This document shows, piece after piece, positions 27,055 through 36,798 of a stretch of 64,000 nt of DNA (the stretch's first letter is position 1; every line of letters begins with the position of its first letter). The DNA is from Chitinophagales bacterium. GTDB lineage: Bacteria; Bacteroidota; Bacteroidia; Chitinophagales; Chitinophagaceae. The notes beneath the pieces were generated by a model, which was given only the letters and a program-made list of their open reading frames with translations, was not told where the DNA came from and did no database searches. Both the position numbers and the translations under genes were made by a program. The stretch covers positions 1 to 64,000 of the forward strand of contig JAIXKI010000020.1 in NCBI GenBank assembly GCA_026936105.1. Reading direction: 5' to 3'.

Positions 27055-27750
27055 ATGGAACGAATCGGAGCTCTAATAGATAAATTAAAAGAACAATTTG
27101 ACGCAAAAGCTGAAGCTGCCCGGATGTTGATGACCCTGCAATTATTGCAACAAGAATTGAATCAGCTTCAACCTCAGAATACGAGGACGTTAGGTACATC
27201 AAAAGTAGCTGTTGTATTGCCTGCTGCCAATCCTTCAATTGCGCCACAATATGAAAAGTATGCACCAAAGCCGGCGGACAACCCGGTAGTTCAGGGAGTG
27301 AAAGAAACGGTGCTGGTGGATAATGGTTCTGTGTCGGTGGTACAGAAAAACAAACAACTGGATATGGTCTTTGATCCCATGATGGAGATCCCGACATTAT
27401 ATAACCAGCCCAGAGGCAAAGAGATCAATGAAGTGAATGCGGCACAACCCGAATCATTGAACGACAAATTGAGAGAAGGGAAGACTGAATTATTTGAGGT
27501 ATTGAAAGAAACTCCGGTGAAAGACCTGCGAAAAGCGATAGGGATCAATGACCGTTATGTGTTCATCAGTGAATTATTCAGGGGAGATGAAGCCATGTAT
27601 GAACGTTGCATTAAGACAATAAACAACTTCAATATCTATCCCGAAGCCGAATTTTGGATCAACAGGGAGTTAAAAACTAAGTTATGCTGGGATATTCAAA
27701 GTGAAACGGTCAGGCTGTTTGATCAGTTGATCAAGAGGCGTTTTTCGTGA
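27055..27750 (+). CDS. Conserved Bacteroidota protein of unknown function
   Basis: 231 residues. The N-terminus (about 5-45) is a likely coiled coil (LKEQFDAKAEAARMLMTLQ), the middle is low complexity, and the C-terminus (about 150-231) is a compact domain with KDLRKAIGINDRYVFISELF. That domain resembles proteins found next to tdk and waaA in Bacteroidota but has no known function to me. Its end overlaps waaA tail to tail by 28 bases. Confidence 0.8.
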   Translation: MERIGALIDKLKEQFDAKAEAARMLMTLQLLQQELNQLQPQNTRTLGTSKVAVVLPAANPSIAPQYEKYAPKPADNPVVQGVKETVLVDNGSVSVVQKNKQLDMVFDPMMEIPTLYNQPRGKEINEVNAAQPESLNDKLREGKTELFEVLKETPVKDLRKAIGINDRYVFISELFRGDEAMYERCIKTINNFNIYPEAEFWINRELKTKLCWDIQSETVRLFDQLIKRRFS

Positions 27751-28979
27751 ATGAACCGGATGATACTTTCCGTAGCCCCTTTTTTGCTTTTCACATATTC
27801 TTCCGAAGATTTGCAGGCACGCTGATATTCATCAGCATTTTTGAGTAGTGAACTAACCCTTTCATTCAGTTCTGTTGCATTAGAAAAACTGATCCCACCG
27901 CCGGTTTGTATCAGTTCGACGGCTTCATTGAATTTTTGATAGTTGGGGCCAAACAGTACCGGCTTCCCATATACGGCCGCTTCAAGTGTGTTATGGATAC
28001 CGGATGATTTGAAGCCACCGCCGATATAAGTTAACGTGGCATAATGATATAAACGGGACAACAGCCCAATGCTGTCAATGATCAAAGTATTATGAGCGCC
28101 GGTTAAAGCTTTACCTGCTCTTATTTCCGAATAAAGTATGGAACCCGGAAATATCTTCTTTGTATCTGATATATGACTTTCGCTGATTTCATGTGGTGCA
28201 AGGATCAACCTGAATCCTTTATTTCCATGATCAAGTTTTGAAAGAGCTTCTTCATCTTCTTTCCAGGTGCTGCCGGCCACAATACATTTTTCGCCTTTCA
28301 GAAAGTTTTCGATTTCGGCAATAGGTTCAAATTTTTCTGCGATCTCAATAACCCTGTCAAAACGGGTATCACCTGATATACTGCATTTTTCATGCAGTCC
28401 TAACCCTGATAAAAGGTTCTTTGAATCTACCGTTTGTACAAAGATGTGATCAAAAAAAGCCAGCATTTTTCTGTAAAGGCTACCATACCATTTAAAGAAA
28501 ACGGATCCTTTCCTGAATATCGCTGAGATTAACAGCAAAGGGATCTTTCTTTCATGAATCGTTTTCAGATAATAGTACCAGTATTCATATTTTACAAAAA
28601 CGACCAATGAAGGATGTACAATGTCTAAAAACTTCTGAGCATTGGACTGACTGCCCATCGGAAGGTAAAAGACCCAGTTAGCTCCCGGATAATCTTTTCT
28701 TATTTCGTAACCGGAAGGGGAAAAAAAAGTCAGGAGTATCTTATGTTCTTTGTATTGCGTTTTCAGTTTTTCCAGCACCGGCCTTCCTTGTTCAAATTCA
28801 CCTAATGAAGAGCAGTGAATCCAGATAACCTTTGCATCTTGAGGAATAGCATCTTTCAGCCTGGTGAAAATACCCTTCCTTCCAGCCATCCATTTTGCAG
28901 CTTTCGGGTTAAAGGATGATGAAATCCTGACTGACAGCCTGTATAAGAATAAAAAGATATTGTAAAATAGAATCCCCAT
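27723..28979 (-). CDS. waaA: 3-deoxy-D-manno-octulosonic acid transferase
   Basis: 418 residues, GT30 family. WaaA adds Kdo from CMP-Kdo to lipid IVA at the inner membrane, essential for LPS. One N-terminal membrane anchor (LFYNIFLFLYRLSVRI) is followed by IHCSSLGEFEQG, which carries the catalytic glutamate, and the C-terminal TYIGGGFKSSGIHNTLEAAVYGKP-type donor site. Complete. Confidence 0.94.
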   Translation of the reverse strand: MGILFYNIFLFLYRLSVRISSSFNPKAAKWMAGRKGIFTRLKDAIPQDAKVIWIHCSSLGEFEQGRPVLEKLKTQYKEHKILLTFFSPSGYEIRKDYPGANWVFYLPMGSQSNAQKFLDIVHPSLVVFVKYEYWYYYLKTIHERKIPLLLISAIFRKGSVFFKWYGSLYRKMLAFFDHIFVQTVDSKNLLSGLGLHEKCSISGDTRFDRVIEIAEKFEPIAEIENFLKGEKCIVAGSTWKEDEEALSKLDHGNKGFRLILAPHEISESHISDTKKIFPGSILYSEIRAGKALTGAHNTLIIDSIGLLSRLYHYATLTYIGGGFKSSGIHNTLEAAVYGKPVLFGPNYQKFNEAVELIQTGGGISFSNATELNERVSSLLKNADEYQRACKSSEEYVKSKKGATESIIRFIHEKRLLIN

Positions 28980-29036
28980 TTTTTCGTTTTTAACTCGGCA
29001 AAATAAGCCAATCGGGTAAAACTACCTGTATTTTAG

Positions 29037-29044
29037 TACTTTTG
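29037..29044 (+). promoter_or_regulatory. -7 box before the nucleotide-sugar operon
   Basis: TACTTTTG fits TAnnTTTG and lies 27 bases before the aminotransferase start. The five genes that follow are spaced by 1-17 bases and likely share it. Confidence 0.6.
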
Positions 29045-29071
29045 CGGCACTTTTAAAATTAACCTGTTTCG

Positions 29072-30202
29072 ATGCGTCCTATCCAGATGGTGGATACCCA
29101 CACCCAGTACCATAAGATAAAATCCGAAGTGGACAAAGCAGTGATTGAAGTGATGGAAAGTTCAGCTTTCATAAACGGAGAGCCTGTACGGAAATTTGCT
29201 GCCAACCTCTCAAATTACCTTGGAGTAAAACACAGCATCCCTTGCGGCAACGGAACCGATGCCTTACAGATCGCAATGATGGCTCTGGGCTTTCAGCCGG
29301 GAGATGAAGTGATCACTCCTTCTTTTACATATATAGCTACCACTGAAGTTATCGCTTTATTGAAACTGACACCTGTATTTGTGGAAGTGGATCCTAAGAC
29401 ATTTTGCATCAATCCTTCAGAAATTGAAAAAGCGATCACACCAAAGACCAAAGCCATTGTCCCGGTGCATTTATACGGCCAGGCAGCTCCCATGGAAGAG
29501 ATCATGGAGATTGCACGGAAGCATCAACTTTTTGTTATAGAAGATAATGCCCAGGCCACAGGATGTGATTATTTTTTTAAAGATGGCTCTAAGAAGAAAA
29601 CTGGAACCATAGGACATATCGGAGCTACTTCTTTTTACCCGTCAAAAAACCTGGGTGCATTCGGTGATGGCGGCGCCATTTTTACCAATGATGATGATTG
29701 GGCGGTAAAACTAAGAATGATCGCCAATCACGGGCAGAGCAAGAGATATTATCATGATGTGGTGGGATGTAACAGCCGGCTGGACACGATCCAGGCAGCA
29801 ATCCTTGATATTAAATTGAAACACCTGGATGAATATGCAGCAGCAAGAAGGAAAGCTGCCGATCATTATGATAAAGCATTTGCCGGAAATCAAAAGATCA
29901 GAACTCCATTCCGGGCTCCGTACACCAATCATGTTTTTCATCAATACACATTGATACTGGAAGGAGTGGACAGGGATGGATTGAATAAATTTCTTGCAGA
30001 AAGAAATATTCCTTCAATGATCTATTATCCGGTGCCGGGACACAGGCAAAAGATGTTTGAGCATTTCAATACTGCCTCAAAAGAAATGCCGGTGACCGAC
30101 TGGCTTACGGAGCGGGTCATTTCTTTGCCGATCCACACTGAAATGGATGAAGAGCAATTGAATTTTATAGAAAACAATGTTTTGGAATTCGTAAACAAAT
30201 AA
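29072..30202 (+). CDS. DegT/DnrJ/EryC1/StrS sugar aminotransferase
   Basis: 376 residues, PLP-dependent. The lysine that holds PLP is in SFYPSKNLGAFGDGGA (about 190). It transaminates keto-sugar nucleotides; the N-terminus MRPIQMVDTHTQYHKIKSE and the neighbours suggest a WbpE-like role on a UDP-3-keto-hexuronate, but the substrate is inferred. First gene of the polysaccharide-precursor operon. Confidence 0.92.
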   Translation: MRPIQMVDTHTQYHKIKSEVDKAVIEVMESSAFINGEPVRKFAANLSNYLGVKHSIPCGNGTDALQIAMMALGFQPGDEVITPSFTYIATTEVIALLKLTPVFVEVDPKTFCINPSEIEKAITPKTKAIVPVHLYGQAAPMEEIMEIARKHQLFVIEDNAQATGCDYFFKDGSKKKTGTIGHIGATSFYPSKNLGAFGDGGAIFTNDDDWAVKLRMIANHGQSKRYYHDVVGCNSRLDTIQAAILDIKLKHLDEYAAARRKAADHYDKAFAGNQKIRTPFRAPYTNHVFHQYTLILEGVDRDGLNKFLAERNIPSMIYYPVPGHRQKMFEHFNTASKEMPVTDWLTERVISLPIHTEMDEEQLNFIENNVLEFVNK

Positions 30203-30209
30203 TGTCTTA

Positions 30210-31520
30210 ATGAAAATTGCAGTAATCGGTACCGGATATGTCGGCTTGGTTTCGGGAACTTGTTTTGCCGAAACAGGTAATGAAGTCACTTGTGTTGATA
30301 TTGATATCAATAAAGTGAACCGTCTTAAAAATGGTGAGATCACGATCTATGAACCGGGCCTGGAAAATTTATTTCTACGGAATTTAAAAGATGGCCGCCT
30401 GAAGTTCACTACGGACATTGCCGAAGGGATCGAAGACGCTTTGGTGGTTTGTTTTGCATTGCCTACACCTCCGGGTGAAAACGGGGCTGCCGATCTGAAG
30501 GCTGTATTGCAAGTGGCGGATCAGGTCGGGAAATTACTTAAAGATTATAAGGTTATTGTAAATAAAAGTACAGTTCCGGTGGGTACCGGTGAAAAAGTTC
30601 ATGCCGCTATTGCCAAAAACTATAAAGGGGAATTTGATGTAGTGTCCAACCCGGAATTTCTGAGAGAAGGAGTGGCGGTGGAAGACTTTATGAAACCTGA
30701 AAGGGTAATTATCGGCGCTTCATCGGAAAGAGCAAGGAAAGTGATCAGTGACTTGTACGCTCCCTTTGTTCGCCAGGGAAATCCGATGATCTATATGGAT
30801 GTGAAATCTGCTGAGCTTACGAAATATGCTGCCAATACTTTTCTGGCCACCAAGATCACTTTTATGAATGAGATCGCTCAATTGTGTGAGCGCCTGGGCG
30901 CTGATGTGGATATGGTGCGCAGAGGTATAGGCAGTGACGGAAGGATAGGTAAGCGTTTCCTGTTTCCGGGGATCGGATTTGGCGGAAGTTGTTTTCCCAA
31001 AGATGTCAGCGCTCTGAAAAGGTCGGCACATGAGGCGGGATATGAATTCAAAATTCTGAATGCCGTGCTGGAGGTCAATGAAAAACAAAAGCTTCATCTG
31101 ATCACCGGCATAAAAAAATATTTTGGTGATGATCTGAAAGGGAAAAGGTTTGCTTTATGGGGACTGGCTTTTAAACCAAACACCGATGACATCCGTGAAG
31201 CGCCTGCTTTGGAAGTTATTAATGAGTTGCTGAAGTGTGGGGCAACAGTCTGTGCCTTTGACCCTGAAGCAATGAAAAACGTGAAGACAAAACTGGGTGA
31301 TAAAATTGAATATGCCACCAGTCAATACGAATGTTTGACCGGAGCAGATGCTTTGATCATTGCAACGGAATGGAATGAATTCCGCAATCCCGATTTTCAG
31401 AGGATGGCAGGCAGTCTGAAGAATAAAGTGATCTTTGACGGCCGTAATCTTTTTGATCTGGATGATATGCGTGAGTATGGTTTTCATTATGAAAGTATCG
31501 GCAGATCAATTGTGAACTAA
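30210..31520 (+). CDS. UDP-glucose 6-dehydrogenase
   Basis: 436 residues. Oxidises UDP-glucose twice to UDP-glucuronate with NAD. N-terminal Rossmann motif [10 protein letters not shown], catalytic cysteine in GGSCFPKD, and C-terminal [16 protein letters not shown] are diagnostic. The product is the substrate of the next gene. Confidence 0.95.
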   Translation: MKIAVIGTGYVGLVSGTCFAETGNEVTCVDIDINKVNRLKNGEITIYEPGLENLFLRNLKDGRLKFTTDIAEGIEDALVVCFALPTPPGENGAADLKAVLQVADQVGKLLKDYKVIVNKSTVPVGTGEKVHAAIAKNYKGEFDVVSNPEFLREGVAVEDFMKPERVIIGASSERARKVISDLYAPFVRQGNPMIYMDVKSAELTKYAANTFLATKITFMNEIAQLCERLGADVDMVRRGIGSDGRIGKRFLFPGIGFGGSCFPKDVSALKRSAHEAGYEFKILNAVLEVNEKQKLHLITGIKKYFGDDLKGKRFALWGLAFKPNTDDIREAPALEVINELLKCGATVCAFDPEAMKNVKTKLGDKIEYATSQYECLTGADALIIATEWNEFRNPDFQRMAGSLKNKVIFDGRNLFDLDDMREYGFHYESIGRSIVN

Positions 31521-31527
31521 CCAACTT

Positions 31528-32511
31528 ATGGAACGAAAAAGAGTTTTAATTACAGGGGCTGCAGGCTTTTTGGGATCGCATTTATGCGACCGCTTTATAA
31601 AAGAAGGATATCATGTGATCGGGATGGATAATCTCATTACGGGTGACCTGGCCAATATCCATCATCTTTTTAAACTGGAGCAGTTTGAATTCTACCATCA
31701 TGATGTGACCAAGTTCATTCATGTTCCCGGCCACCTGGATTATATTTTGCATTTCGCTTCACCTGCCAGTCCCATTGATTATCTGAAAATTCCCATTCAG
31801 ACACTAAAAGTAGGAGCCATGGGTACTCATAACTGCCTGGGCCTTGCAAAGTCAAAGAAAGCCAGGATGTTGGTGGCTTCAACGAGTGAAGTATATGGTG
31901 ATCCTTTGGTACATCCGCAACATGAAGAATATTGGGGCAATGTAAATCCCGTAGGGCCGAGAGGAGTTTATGATGAAGCAAAGCGTTACATGGAGGCGAT
32001 CACCATGGCGTACCATAATTTCCATGATCTCGATACAAGGATAGTACGAATATTCAACACCTATGGCCCCAGAATGCGATTGAATGACGGGAGGGCATTG
32101 CCTGCTTTTATCGGCCAGGCGCTTCGTGGGGAAGACCTTACCGTATTTGGCGACGGCTCGCAGACAAGAAGTTTTTGTTTTGTGGATGATCTCGTTGAAG
32201 GTATTTATAGATTACTACTCAGCGATTATCATTTGCCCGTTAACATCGGAAACCCTGATGAAATTTCTTTGCTTGATTTTGCCCATGAAATATTGGAACT
32301 GACAGGCAGAAAAGTAAAAATTGTTTTTAAACCATTGCCGGTGGATGATCCCAAACAGCGGGAGCCTGATATTACAAAAGCCAAAGAGTTGCTGGGGTGG
32401 GAGCCTAAAGTAAAGCGTAGTGAAGGGCTAAAAATAACTTATGACTATTTCAAATCACTTCCCCCTGATGAATGGAATAAACAGCCTAAGAAATTCGTTA
32501 GTAATAAATAA
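31528..32511 (+). CDS. UDP-glucuronate decarboxylase (UDP-xylose synthase)
   Basis: 327 residues, extended [13 protein letters not shown] binds NAD, and YDEAKR carries the catalytic Tyr/Lys pair; [11 protein letters not shown] and [10 protein letters not shown] match UXS enzymes. Makes UDP-xylose (or the 4-keto intermediate) from UDP-glucuronate, linking it directly with the preceding dehydrogenase. Confidence 0.93.
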   Translation: MERKRVLITGAAGFLGSHLCDRFIKEGYHVIGMDNLITGDLANIHHLFKLEQFEFYHHDVTKFIHVPGHLDYILHFASPASPIDYLKIPIQTLKVGAMGTHNCLGLAKSKKARMLVASTSEVYGDPLVHPQHEEYWGNVNPVGPRGVYDEAKRYMEAITMAYHNFHDLDTRIVRIFNTYGPRMRLNDGRALPAFIGQALRGEDLTVFGDGSQTRSFCFVDDLVEGIYRLLLSDYHLPVNIGNPDEISLLDFAHEILELTGRKVKIVFKPLPVDDPKQREPDITKAKELLGWEPKVKRSEGLKITYDYFKSLPPDEWNKQPKKFVSNK

Positions 32512-32528
32512 ACCATTTTGACCAGCGT

Positions 32529-33821
32529 ATGATATATGAAGATTTAATCAGCAAAAAATCAAAGTTAGCGGTGATCGGGCTTGGCTATGTGGGGCTGCCG
32601 ATCGCACTGGAATTTGCCAAAAAGATCTCGGTGATCGGTTTCGATATCAATGAAAAACGTATCGGAATGATGAAGCAGGGTATTGATCCGAGCAATGAAT
32701 TGGGTAAAGAGGATTTTCAGAATTCTGATATAGTTTTTACCAGCTCTTTGGATATTCTGCGTGAGGCAAGATTTTTTATTGTGGCCGTTCCCACTCCGGT
32801 AGATGATTCAAATGTTCCCGACCTGGTCCCTGTGAAGAAAGCTTCAGAGACAGTTGGCAAAGTGATCAAAAAAGGAGATTATGTTGTATTTGAATCCACG
32901 GTATATCCGGGCTGTACCGAAGAAGATTGCCTGCCGATAATTGAAAAACTCTCAGGGCTTAAAAATGTGGCCGATTTTAAACTCGGCTATTCGCCTGAAA
33001 GGATCAACCCGGGTGATAAGGCACATACACTGGCTAGTATAGTGAAAGTGGTGTCCGGCTCTGATGCCGAGTCACTTGAGCAAATTGCAAAAGTGTATGA
33101 ACTGGTGGTAAAAGCAGGTGTACACAGAGCTCCTTCCATCAAAGTGGCAGAGGCTGCCAAGATCATTGAAAATACTCAGCGAGACCTCAATATCGCATTG
33201 ATGAACGAACTGTCCGTGATCTTTGACAAAATGGGTATCAACACCTATGATGTATTGACTGCTGCGGGCACAAAATGGAATTTTCTCAAGTTCCATCCCG
33301 GACTTGTCGGAGGCCATTGTATCGGAGTGGATCCGTATTACCTTACTCACAAAGCACAGGAATTGGGATACACGCCAAAAGTGATACTTTCAGGACGTAG
33401 CATCAATGACAGCATGGGCGGATATGTGGCACAAAAAGTTTTAAGACATATCATAAAGATTTCGGGTGATGTCAAGAAATCGAAGGTATTGGTGAAAGGA
33501 GCTACTTTCAAAGAGAATGTTAGCGACATCCGGAATTCCAAAGTGGCAGATGTGGTCAGGGTATTAAAATCCTATTATGTGAATGTGGATGTAGAAGACC
33601 CTTTTGCAGACTCAAGTGAACTGATGCATGAATATGGGTTTGGGCTTGTGGAAACTCCCGGCGATGATTATGATGCAGTAATTGTCACCGTTCCTCATAA
33701 TTCTTATCTTGCGCTCGATGATGAATATTTTTCATCCATAAGCAGGCCTGATGCCTTAATTGTGGATTTGAAAGGAATTTACAGAGATAAGATTAATAAA
33801 AGAAATTACTGGAGTTTGTAA
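32529..33821 (+). CDS. Nucleotide-sugar dehydrogenase, UDP-HexNAc type (TviB/WbpO-like)
   Basis: 430 residues. Same fold as the UDP-glucose enzyme but of the group that oxidises UDP-GlcNAc/GalNAc: GLGYVGLPIALEF, SPERINPGD and catalytic cysteine in LVGGHCIGVDPYYL. Having both dehydrogenase types shows that two hexuronates are made for the same surface glycan. The exact substrate is inferred. Confidence 0.92.
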   Translation: MIYEDLISKKSKLAVIGLGYVGLPIALEFAKKISVIGFDINEKRIGMMKQGIDPSNELGKEDFQNSDIVFTSSLDILREARFFIVAVPTPVDDSNVPDLVPVKKASETVGKVIKKGDYVVFESTVYPGCTEEDCLPIIEKLSGLKNVADFKLGYSPERINPGDKAHTLASIVKVVSGSDAESLEQIAKVYELVVKAGVHRAPSIKVAEAAKIIENTQRDLNIALMNELSVIFDKMGINTYDVLTAAGTKWNFLKFHPGLVGGHCIGVDPYYLTHKAQELGYTPKVILSGRSINDSMGGYVAQKVLRHIIKISGDVKKSKVLVKGATFKENVSDIRNSKVADVVRVLKSYYVNVDVEDPFADSSELMHEYGFGLVETPGDDYDAVIVTVPHNSYLALDDEYFSSISRPDALIVDLKGIYRDKINKRNYWSL

Positions 33822-33822
33822 T

Positions 33823-34371
33823 ATGCCTTTTTACGGGACGGACTTTAAAGGATTATTTGTATTTGAACCGAAAATATTCGAAGACAGCCGGGGATATTTT
33901 TTCGAATCGTACAATGAGAATTTGTTTAAGCAACATGGGATTGATCACCGTTGGGTGCAGGACAACCAATCTTCTTCAACTTATGGAGTGATTCGCGGAC
34001 TGCATTTTCAAAGAAACCCGCATGCGCAGGCAAAATTGGTGAGAGTGCTGGAAGGTGTCATCCTGGATGTTGTGGTTGATATCCGGAAAGGCTCTTCCAC
34101 TTACGGTAAGTATTTCAGCATTGAGTTGTCCCCGGTAAACAATAAGCAAATGTTCATTCCCAAAGGTTTTGCACATGGTTTTTCAGTTTTAAGCGAAAGA
34201 GCTGTGGTCCTTTATAAGTGCGATAATTTTTATAATAAGGAAAGTGAAGCCGGGATCTTGTATAATGATCCTTCACTGCATATAGACTGGAAGATCCCCC
34301 CGGGAAGGGAAATTGTTTCTGAAAAAGACAAATTGCTGCCAGTACTTGCTGACTCCGGAAATAATTTCTAG
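33823..34371 (+). CDS. rfbC: dTDP-4-dehydrorhamnose 3,5-epimerase
   Basis: 182 residues, the normal length. Cupin enzyme of dTDP-rhamnose synthesis; GLHFQRNPHAQAKLVRVL, PKGFAHGFSVLSE and the catalytic histidine in the former are visible. Starts one base after the preceding stop. rfbA, rfbB and rfbD are not here, so they lie elsewhere or the enzyme acts on a related sugar. Confidence 0.95.
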   Translation: MPFYGTDFKGLFVFEPKIFEDSRGYFFESYNENLFKQHGIDHRWVQDNQSSSTYGVIRGLHFQRNPHAQAKLVRVLEGVILDVVVDIRKGSSTYGKYFSIELSPVNNKQMFIPKGFAHGFSVLSERAVVLYKCDNFYNKESEAGILYNDPSLHIDWKIPPGREIVSEKDKLLPVLADSGNNF

Positions 34372-34401
34372 CGTGTTTGAATTCTCTTTGTTTCGGTAAT
34401 G

Positions 34402-35076
34402 CTATTTGATAGATGTGATTTCAGTATTCCCTGTTTTAGACTCAGTCTTTACTATACCAAACCCCGGTGCATACCATTCCGTAATATCGCTATTGATAGG
34501 TAAGCCGATACCCATTTTAAAAATGAGCTTACTGTGATAGTTTATTTTGAAGCATTCCCAGGTTCCGGCAGGAGTAGTGACACTTTCTTTGCCCACGACC
34601 TTCCTTTTGGTAATATCTATGCTGATGTGTGCGCCTATCCCGCTTTGTGTCTTAAAGTCCATGCTGAACTGGCCATCTTTCAGCACATCCCCTTCTTTCA
34701 TATTGGAAGGATATTCAAGAAAAGATGCCTGGCCGGTTGCTGAAACATCACCCATTTGTTCCTGTTGGGCAGAGGGAATAAACATTTTCATATCCATCAT
34801 GATGATGCCGCCCACACATCTGATATTATTAGTGGCTTTGGAACCGGCTTCTCCTTTATCATTTATCATTACTGAAGTGACAGTGGAAGTAACTGTTTCT
34901 CCGGATTTTTTTACATCGGAAACCGTATAGACTACCTTGCCGACCTCTTTTCTTTTTTTGTTTGTGATCGTCATTTCAATAGTCTTGTTGTTTTGCATAT
35001 AATAAAAATCGGTGCATTCCTGAGAGAAGACGGAATAGCCGGCCAGCAGCAATACGGTAATAAGAAGAGCCTTCAT
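34402..35076 (-). CDS. Secreted DUF3108-like protein
   Basis: 224 residues with a signal peptide (MKALLITVLLLAGYSVFSQ). The mature domain is beta-rich (TAAATG-like repeats absent), with TPAGTWECFKINYHS and TEWYAPGFGIVKTES, which resemble DUF3108/TapB-like proteins of Bacteroidota. No function is known; periplasmic or surface location is inferred. Confidence 0.75.
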   Translation of the reverse strand: MKALLITVLLLAGYSVFSQECTDFYYMQNNKTIEMTITNKKRKEVGKVVYTVSDVKKSGETVTSTVTSVMINDKGEAGSKATNNIRCVGGIIMMDMKMFIPSAQQEQMGDVSATGQASFLEYPSNMKEGDVLKDGQFSMDFKTQSGIGAHISIDITKRKVVGKESVTTPAGTWECFKINYHSKLIFKMGIGLPINSDITEWYAPGFGIVKTESKTGNTEITSIK

Positions 35077-35156
35077 GTTAAAATAATTTGTAATTACAAG
35101 ATAAGGAGATTTAGAAAGCAGGTATTGTATTGTGGAAAAATATTATTTACAAAGAG

Positions 35157-35227
35157 TTGCCCGACAAGGATTCGAACCCTGACATAGAGAGCCAGAATCT
35201 CTCGTACTACCATTATACTATCGGGCA
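35157..35227 (-). tRNA. tRNA-Gln (CTG)
   Basis: 71 nt cloverleaf. Acceptor TGCCCGA / TCGGGCA, anticodon stem AGAGA / TCTCT around loop TTCTGGC giving anticodon CTG, T loop GTTCGAATC. CCA is not encoded. Second of a tandem pair. Confidence 0.95.
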
Positions 35228-35259
35228 ATTGCAAATACCTTCCGGAACCAGAGCGTTTG

Positions 35260-35330
35260 TTGGCCCATAAGGATTCGAACCTTAACAGACAGAACCAAAA
35301 TCTGTAGTGCTACCATTACACCATGGGCCA
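35260..35330 (-). tRNA. tRNA-Gln (TTG)
   Basis: 71 nt. Acceptor TGGCCCA / TGGGCCA, anticodon stem ACAGA / TCTGT around TTTTGGT giving anticodon TTG. It lies upstream of the CTG gene and both follow the promoter at 35367-35398. Confidence 0.95.
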
Positions 35331-35366
35331 ATCCGGTTTCCGATCCACGTCAGAATTGACGGGACG

Positions 35367-35398
35367 CAAAAATAAGCTGACTATCCGTTCTTCCCAAA
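35367..35398 (-). promoter_or_regulatory. Promoter for tandem tRNA-Gln genes
   Basis: On the minus strand, -33 TTTG (35398-35395) and -7 TATTTTTG (35374-35367) are separated by 20 bases, fitting the Bacteroidota consensus. Confidence 0.7.
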
Positions 35399-35470
35399 TT
35401 GATTTAAGCATATTGATGCCTGAAGTTTATAGCTTGTTTTTTTCCTACATTTAGTGATAAATTATCTGCT

Positions 35471-36766
35471 ATGAGTGTACAAAACCGTCGCCGTTTTTTG
35501 AAAAAAGCCGGCGCTTTTTCTGCTTTTGCTTTTTTTACTTCGGTGTCAAATCCCGGATGGAGCCGAAACCTGGAAAAAGCTTTGAGGGATGCGGAAGGTA
35601 TAGCGCCGGATGAACTGGCAACAGAAGAGGACTTCTGGTATTATATTCAGCAGTCTTTTACTGTTTCGCCCGGTATCATTAATTTGAATAACGGAGGTGT
35701 GTCTCCTGCCCCCAGGACTGTTCAGGATGCTATGAAACGTTTTTATGATCTCAGCAATGAAGCTCCCAGTTACTTTATGTGGAGGATTCTGGATCAGGGA
35801 AGAGAGCCATTGAGAAGAAACCTGGCCAAAGCTGCAGGATGTTCTGCTGAGGAAGTTGCCATTAACCGTAATTCATCGGAAGGCTTGGAAACGGTAATCT
35901 TTGGTTTACCGCTGAAATCAGGTGATGAAGTGGTAGCTGCGAAGCAGGATTACCCGAACATGATCAATGCTTACAAACAAAGGCAATTGAGAGACGGGAT
36001 CAAAATGGTTTGGATTAATCTGGATCTTCCCAGTGAAGATGAGAAGTATCTTGTCCGCAAGTACGTAGAGGCATTTACTCCCAAAACAAAAGTGGTACAC
36101 CTCACTCATATCATTAACTGGAACGGGCAGATTTTACCCGTAAGAAAAATTGCAGATGAAGCGCATAAAAGAGGAATAGAAGTAGTGGTGGATGGCGCCC
36201 ACAGTTTTGCTCATTTTGATTTCAAGATATCTGATCTTGATTGCGATTATTTTGCCAGCAGCCTGCACAAATGGCTGTTTGCTCCTATCGGAAGCGGAAT
36301 GATGTTTGTCAAAAAAGGAAAGATCAAAGACCTCTATCCTTTGTTTGCTGCCGGCGATCCGAAAAGTGAAGACATCCGCAAATTTGAAGCATTGGGAACA
36401 AGACCGTTCTTTATTGAGCAGGCCATAGGCAAGGCTTTGGAGTTTCATGAAATGATCGGGATCGAGCGAAAAGAAAAACGGCTTCATTATCTGAAGAATT
36501 ACTGGATGGAAAAAGTAAAGGATGTTCCTAAAGTGAAGCTGAATACTTCATTGGACCCGAAATGGGGTTGTGCCATCGGGAATGTTGGTATTGAGGGTAA
36601 AAAACCGGGAGAACTCGAATCATTCTTATTCGATAAATATAAAATTCATACGGTGGCAATAGAATGGGAAAATATTCATGGCGTAAGGATCACCCCCAAT
36701 GTTTATACTACTCCTGGTAATCTTGATCTACTGGTAGATGGGATCCGGAAGTTTGCACAGGTTTAG
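35471..36766 (+). CDS. Class V aminotransferase, Tat-exported
   Basis: 431 residues. The N-terminus NRRRFLKKAGAFSAFAFF is a twin-arginine signal. The enzyme domain is of the class V PLP family (cysteine desulfurase/isopenicillin epimerase-like): NRNSSEGLETVIFG, VDGAHSFAHFDF and the PLP lysine in SSLHKWLFAPIGSGM. PLP enzymes exported by Tat, folded with cofactor, are known in Bacteroidota; the substrate is unknown. Confidence 0.9.
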   Translation: MSVQNRRRFLKKAGAFSAFAFFTSVSNPGWSRNLEKALRDAEGIAPDELATEEDFWYYIQQSFTVSPGIINLNNGGVSPAPRTVQDAMKRFYDLSNEAPSYFMWRILDQGREPLRRNLAKAAGCSAEEVAINRNSSEGLETVIFGLPLKSGDEVVAAKQDYPNMINAYKQRQLRDGIKMVWINLDLPSEDEKYLVRKYVEAFTPKTKVVHLTHIINWNGQILPVRKIADEAHKRGIEVVVDGAHSFAHFDFKISDLDCDYFASSLHKWLFAPIGSGMMFVKKGKIKDLYPLFAAGDPKSEDIRKFEALGTRPFFIEQAIGKALEFHEMIGIERKEKRLHYLKNYWMEKVKDVPKVKLNTSLDPKWGCAIGNVGIEGKKPGELESFLFDKYKIHTVAIEWENIHGVRITPNVYTTPGNLDLLVDGIRKFAQV

Positions 36767-36798
36767 AGAATAGCTGTATTTAAAAATTTTGAATCTCA

